Below, piece after piece: positions 33,501 through 35,274 of a stretch of 35,274 bases of DNA. The DNA is taken from contig JABABZ010000008.1 in NCBI GenBank assembly GCA_014237965.1, positions 1 to 35,274 of the forward strand, given 5' to 3'. The translations under genes and the position numbers were made by a program. Under the pieces are notes generated by a model. It was given only the letters and a program-made list of their open reading frames with translations. It ran no database searches and was not told the origin of the DNA. The number at the start of each line of letters is the position of its first letter. Position 1 is the first letter of the stretch. Origin of the DNA: Phycisphaerales bacterium. Its GTDB lineage: Bacteria > Planctomycetota > Phycisphaerae > Phycisphaerales > SM1A02.

Positions 33501-35274
33501 AATATCGCATCATCACGCTCGAACACGCCCCCGCGGTGGACGTCTCCTACACCCTCGATCGCCTGCTGATGGCTCGCGGATTCGAGTGGCAGGACGTGGC
33601 GGTGGACTACAACCGGTTCGAGAACCAGCTCATCATCGGTGCCACGCCGGACCAGTTTGAAGTGATCGACACGGTTCTCGCGGAGCTCGACACGCCCGGA
33701 ACCCGCACCCGCCGGACCGACTTCGTCGCGTTGCAGTTCGCCGACGCCACCAAGCTCAAGGACGCGCTCGCCAACTTCTACGGCCCGTATGCGATGGAAG
33801 CCGACACCCCCGGCAAGCAGAATGTGCGGATCATCGCCGACGAAGCCACCAACAGTCTGGTCGTGACCGCGGCCGAACCCGAGTGGAAGGGCATCCTCGC
33901 CCTGGTGGATCAGCTCGACAGCGAAGAGTACGACGCTTCCTTGCAGCTGGCGGTTCTGCCGCTGGTCTATGCGGATGCCCGAAGCGTCTCGCGTGCGATC
34001 AACGACGCTTTCCGACCGCAGGTCGAGGCTGCTCGTCGAAATCAGAACGAGAATCGAAGTGAGAATCGCCAGCCCGACGCCGACCGTTCAAGTCGCGATC
34101 GCAATGAAGTGGCGCCACCGGTCCTGATGCAGAGTGAGGAATGGGTCAGTGCGAGTGCGGAAGTTCAGACGAATTCGCTGGTGATTTCCGCGAATCGACA
34201 GAATCTCGCCAAGATCGAGCGGATCGTCGAGCAGCTCGACGTCGCCGACTTCGTTCGTCTCCCGGCACCGCGGCTCATTCCGGTCGGCACCGGTGACCCC
34301 GAGACTCTCGCGGGGGCGCTTCGCACCATCTACCTGCCGGAAGGCGAGAATCGTGGTGGAACGCTCCGCATCGTGGGCGACCGCACCGCCAACGCGGTGA
34401 TCGTTCGAGCGGACGAAGACGAGTTCGCACAGATTCAGGCGTTGGCGAACGCCCTCCAGCAGGAAGCCGACTCGAAGGGGCTTTCGGTTCGGGTTCTTCG
34501 TCTCCAATCGGCTCCAGCGGCACGGGTCGCGGAATCGGTCCGCGGCGCGTTCGCGGCGAAGGCAAGGCAGGCCAAGGTCCCCTTCTCGGTCGAAGTGGAT
34601 TCCGTCGGGAACGCATTGGTGATCGCCTCGACCGTCCCGTTCTACGAAGAAGTCGCGGCAACCGTCCGGGAGATGGATCGCCTGGCACCGGCGGCGGGTC
34701 AGGGCATCTTCCTGATCGATCTCGAGAACGTCCCCGCATCGGTCGCAGAGCGTGCGGTGCAGCAGATCGGACTCGACAAGCCGCAGCCCGCGGACTCGAC
34801 CTCGCGTCTCGTGGTCGAGCCGATCAAGATCTCCACGCTCAGCGGTCGCAACGCGGTTCTGATCGTGGCGAATCCCGCCGACAAGGAGACGATTCTCGGA
34901 ATTCTCAAGGCGATCGACTCGGCTCCCGACGCGGAGTTGGGAACGTCGGAGCTTCGCGTGGTCGCCTTGCAGCGAGCGAGTGCGGTCGCGGTCATGAATC
35001 TGATCGACAAGGTGATCGATCCGGCCGGTGGTCCGGACGGCAACGCGATCGCAGCGGCGGTCAAGGAACAGATTCGGCGACTCAACATCGTGAACCGTCA
35101 AGGCGTGCCGGTCTCGCTGGATCTCACCAAGCCGATCCGGGTCACCGCCGATGAGGCAGGCAACTCGATCCTGATCAGTTCGACGCCCGACAACGTGAAG
35201 GCGCTGGCCGAGGTCATCGCGCTCTTCGACCGTCTTCCGAGCACCGAAGCCCTCACGGTTCAGATCTTCCCGCT
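24560..35274 (+). CDS. Giant secretin-like (GspD-type) protein with about 42 tandem N-domain modules, 3'-truncated
   Basis: The frame from ATG 24560 has no stop through the window end (at least 3,571 codons, translated by eye); the ORF track omits it because the stop is outside. GGAG lies six bases upstream. A Sec signal peptide (TTLAAALIGFLAGMPPAYS^QE) precedes a GspD N0/STN-type domain at about 45-125 (VRFNFKSQTWDQVLDYFSRVTGLPIV). About 42 modules of about 80 residues follow, each with a hydrophobic helix-start 'L.HA.A' element and the signature D..TN(S/A)LIV.A......I..LI..LD typical of secretin_N. Normal GspD is about 650-750 residues with N0-N3. The location after gspF-M supports a role in the same T2SS-like machine, in the periplasm. 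A hydrophobic insert at about 2091-2112 and an Asn/Arg-rich insert near 3160-3185 interrupt modules. Whether a pore domain follows is unknown. Confidence 0.88.
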   Translation, partial: MQTTRKCVRRTTLAAALIGFLAGMPPAYSQEAEEPPRPVLDDQGVPQVRFNFKSQTWDQVLDYFSRVTGLPIVRDAEVPGGTVDYINPTPYPLPKALETLNLLLQTRGLVLRDEDGRLVLEDLAQIKKENIPTFVGDLPEDVTADTLVTLIVPLVNATAASVSEQLKEMVADYGMVVALPQQNSLLLVETAANVRRIQLIVDELDREDVENQVEQIPLRYASATELLPTLTKLMSERVVKTVTKGKAKVQVEEDVMPAGFRITADERTNSIIARGTPRRLDRLRAAIELLDSEKIGSVMSMRTIQLERLTVEEARAKLDALFAGVPEGQRPTYVALEDTNRLTISADAGLIEQATSFLADLESGGSPDAPGTATVTLFSLAHASPESAIQACQAVFTPRQAAVVKLVPGPDGRSLVAAGPAGDIESVRKTILLIDRPGRVDRQVRYLTVDAVDPTVAVARATRMFEAETVGEPTWEVQSDFDLPSRRLVIEGTKEALDAFERSLATAEASIEAKTMVRQFTVKSTTPSRLVNSMSTLSRSMLKPRDGSPFTPPTFEAVDALGLLVVTATPDQLVTIDTLLATLDRPQPGDVTYRVIPLGTSDAAVLLERAMAAFDRQASSLATDELSRPEVSVDPAAGVFEVMGSTKSVQAFERSLAEARRLLPPAPVSRMIAIRQARASEILPPLLAMIEMTTDLSDGRVISPPTIEIVTPTNSLWVRGDAAQVKSIEAFVRELDVFEPTDMPPLRMLQLAGSDAMQIARLLTSRYDARPNDIRREQPVRVEADAATNTLVVTAHEAVFGEMKEFVEALNRNTETEAERETMIFPLRLARAMDLAKALGTLYPEPPMPLDTRGRPLPHLRQPREVFVSADAGTNTLIIEAPSGRKASFEELVKQLDRIELPPQASLKTWNVVRGEGTQIATTLQNLARQGVLSRPGSNGEKAVEVTVQFEPRSRTLIVAGDEFTFGKIEEILADLEAVPVRRALRVIEITAGDASEIATRATRLFQEQTAGDPDFTEVEVEVDAVNGTILAVGEDESLNRFSQVVAQLESTQARPPDVRLISLQHSDSTEVVEMLTELLGNELAVATLGGPPPVIEALPQVNAILVAAEPREHEIIRQIVDTIDTADEALPPIRILQVRTADAANLALALGQTYERRSNEEKAAKPVRISADTATNALIVAAHPDLLDEIRTIVSDLNDADRLDAEGREIRIFPLRIARAEDLAKTIDQMYPEPPMPRDSRGRPRPDLQQTREVVVRANPQMNALIVDAPIQRMAGFEKLVQQLDQTQLVEETEIRTWKLPTLELEAAAKTLRELADGGHLGGGELGVAGSISITVDAATDTLLVSGPTEIFTRVAKVIESLEAGPVVPATSLRTFRLVQARADSLAPMLREILVARLIESAPGGDREIQRLLTVTADRKTNTIIISAPDVVMPVAEELIRTLDASASAIGDPTVRVHPLMFADAAVVATALQQAIPGMTSPATGDLMAVKVVPAAGSNALLLVGIPEEIDEVELLIEPLDARPATDAMDAQTFELTHAEAARIAPIVQSLLDDQQGNDPRILMERIRRSRGVVDLTPKIRVEADDRTNSLIVSGPQQAVNLAGGLIEKLDRPDVDAERTYATFTPRNANAERMIGTAQQVLDQTRPGGSRSSLELMLEPESGSILIVGTSQESDRAIALLKEWDSNVPTLPAIDFGVITLENAEATAVAATIGPILRDRSRWPASLREAMRSGVLMAEPSVTADVSGNRLLVSAPAALQAVATTLARELDRNSAGDVVEVRVYPVPAGGAEGMASAMQAALDAAATARPGEPMPVVASAGRSDAIVVTASPRLQEIVSAQLTVMETSGSGVQVRTVFLKHASAARIAPLVERMLAEQAIIDPRDLPGWMRAELMIAKVRGQVPDEAPIRVLADDRLNAVVVTGPSAVLNAAEQLVSQLDVPAGVGGGRSIRVLEIRNADARELATTLDELFVEDDDGQAPPAIRVNASSNTLLVRATPEQFTEIESIVNSIDDASLNVARELRTIPIDPSRGSAEDIARMIERMLDREDDDRVRIVPIDELLERSGSKSGADGKVSRAIPSGPMGMLGMARSAVLAVSLAAMPAAAQDGQSTSPVQDEAEVIIAVDPATNSLVILGSPRELDQVQGLADEVEDSLPDEGSVIRTVPLPADVDVRNVGNVVTATLRQLVPAGGKPGDLSRRTAVVPDLTSNSLVIACRDDDFPLIAELIASVARPAEAAKVVVRVYRLTDMSADRAASGLNALLLRPGNGRFNELAITLDADGRTVQAQFDPAQVKAVADSEANALVIMAPEAAIPFVDRYIELATQSPKGDRTTLRLFELRYARASELQKTFRQIFQTRFRNIRRSGSAKAAEPDFAVDERSNQLIVTASTEELSEVESLLKKLDVEDGSERNPLTVIELVSAQPSAAARLLDQAVIGNDERLRSTTLILPDDASGILLVRADGLTLSEMNDVLGRIDREATSRFPVRTLELLRADAGEVAEAIQQFYDDRAQLFSSGRGRRAQSSTVAITGRTGGATLLVACDDPTFEEVSKLAATFDEKDATAGYEYRIYELKHARAADASQTVESLVQSLTMSDASVVRSWMSRRADQSRNSLGTIAIQVDDRLNALIVSGRGDRFELVEDLINSLDVPTPDDEKRVVRYYRLAGTDVGLMENVLRDALGVEQSQSRRWWMMDDSEDSEAKIFADERSETIFVVGSESQQAGVQAIIKDLDAMMAGGESSVEVVRTEFADAGDVAGAVDRYLRSRSRATGRTATVIVTEIPNSGAMLVAGTADEVRMVKDLVGRIDAPDLSGARSLEIVPIQRGDAVEMATLVGAQFERRGGEGVVITPDSRTNSILVNAPSQIYPQIAALISRLDAPDDTTESVIRTYNLEVADASEATRILQETLRLDEDGRTTGISIEMEDAEAGSSPIEVQATIVADRRSNSIVVTATKVSLPVIESILAKLEEAPARSPIEYRIITLEHAPAVDVSYTLDRLLMARGFEWQDVAVDYNRFENQLIIGATPDQFEVIDTVLAELDTPGTRTRRTDFVALQFADATKLKDALANFYGPYAMEADTPGKQNVRIIADEATNSLVVTAAEPEWKGILALVDQLDSEEYDASLQLAVLPLVYADARSVSRAINDAFRPQVEAARRNQNENRSENRQPDADRSSRDRNEVAPPVLMQSEEWVSASAEVQTNSLVISANRQNLAKIERIVEQLDVADFVRLPAPRLIPVGTGDPETLAGALRTIYLPEGENRGGTLRIVGDRTANAVIVRADEDEFAQIQALANALQQEADSKGLSVRVLRLQSAPAARVAESVRGAFAAKARQAKVPFSVEVDSVGNALVIASTVPFYEEVAATVREMDRLAPAAGQGIFLIDLENVPASVAERAVQQIGLDKPQPADSTSRLVVEPIKISTLSGRNAVLIVANPADKETILGILKAIDSAPDAELGTSELRVVALQRASAVAVMNLIDKVIDPAGGPDGNAIAAAVKEQIRRLNIVNRQGVPVSLDLTKPIRVTADEAGNSILISSTPDNVKALAEVIALFDRLPSTEALTVQIFP
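26786..28666 (+). repeat. Segmental duplication inside the giant gene (two blocks of about 0.72 kb)
   Basis: The block at about 26786-27502 matches the one at about 27950-28666, offset by about 1.17 kb. Matching pairs are PPLRMLQL / PPIRILQV, IFPLRLARAMDLAKAL / IFPLRIARAEDLAKTI and LYPEPPMPLDTRGRP / MYPEPPMPRDSRGRP. LKTWNVVRG / IRTWKLPTL also correspond. Each block spans about three modules and the copies are five modules apart. The resemblance is much closer than between average modules, so this duplication is younger. Confidence 0.75.
30830..30895 (+). other. Signal-peptide-like hydrophobic insert inside the giant protein
   Basis: Residues 2091-2112 read MARSAVLAVSLAAMPAAAQD, with a short basic start, a hydrophobic core and an Ala-x-Ala cleavage-like site. 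Further Met codons precede it at 30815 and 30821, and GGGA lies nine bases before 30830. It falls inside the variable loop of one module, between RMIERMLDRED and VIIAVDPATNSLVI. Confidence 0.6.

Larger units (their letters stand above)
25102..35220 (+). repeat. Tandem secretin_N-type protein repeat array
   Basis: By eye I count about 42 copies of the module signature. The first is QQNSLLLVETAANVRRIQL and the last fully visible one is AGNSILISSTPDNVKALAE; copies recur every 210-400 bases, on average about 245. Clear members include ERTNSIIARG, AATNTLVVTA, DRTNSLIVSG, ERSNQLIVTA, SRTNSILVNA and EATNSLVVTA. The array runs beyond the window. Confidence 0.85.

Noticed and set aside
30815-35274. 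A separate second gene starting at the internal signal-like segment
   Set aside because: The frame is continuous and the segment sits in the middle of one module whose halves flank it. It is kept as part of one CDS, with internal initiation noted as a possibility.

Overview
The window is GC-rich, densely coded DNA with every recognisable gene on the + strand. It looks like a planctomycete, most likely of the Phycisphaerae type. That is inferred from the mix of a PEP-CTERM-like C-terminus ending in five arginines, paired Tat-exported GFO/IDH/MocA and sugar-isomerase/DUF6807 proteins, and a diverged type II secretion (T2SS) locus with PilM/PilO-like assembly proteins. No gene-free gap exceeds about 270 bases. 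I saw no tRNA, rRNA, CRISPR array or insertion sequence.

Layout. (1) 1-5166: a tripartite RND efflux operon, with a TolC/OprM-type outer-membrane factor (5' end outside the window), a membrane-fusion lipoprotein and an HAE1-type pump, the first two overlapping by ATGA. (2) 5251-8558: two Tat-exported proteins in tandem, a GFO/IDH/MocA oxidoreductase and a TIM-barrel/DUF6807 fusion, probably acting on carbohydrates. (3) 8686-14857: single genes, namely a BtuF-like cobalamin-binding protein with a clear intrinsic terminator, ClpB with a strong hairpin in its leader, and an exported dipeptidyl peptidase IV. (4) 15126-16025: a secreted PEP-CTERM-like protein with a Gly/Asp repeat. (5) 16086-24313: T2SS genes gspF, G, H, I, J, K, L and a GspM/PilO-type protein carrying a PilP/GspC-like C-terminal domain. 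From gspG to gspK, and again between the L and M genes, stop and start codons overlap. No GspE ATPase is present in the window. (6) 24560 to the window end: one uninterrupted reading frame of at least 3,571 codons that the ORF track misses because its stop lies outside.

The giant frame is the main discovery. It starts with a Sec signal peptide and a GspD-type N0 domain, followed by about 42 tandem secretin N-type modules of about 80 residues each. Ordinary GspD has N0 plus three such modules. Its place right after gspF-M argues that it is the secretin (GspD) of this system, or a dedicated extension of it, with a hugely lengthened periplasmic region. The secretin pore domain, if there is one, lies beyond the window. 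The array shows an internal segmental duplication of about three modules and a signal-peptide-like hydrophobic insert near residue 2091. Its leader holds two hairpins with GGA loops, and a similar GGA-loop hairpin precedes gspG, which hints at CsrA-type control.

How the genes may work together: gspF-M and the giant gene would build a cell-envelope export or fibre machine. The neighbouring exported peptidase, PEP-CTERM protein and Tat-exported sugar enzymes fit a lifestyle of degrading polymers outside the cytoplasm, but no direct functional link can be read from the sequence.
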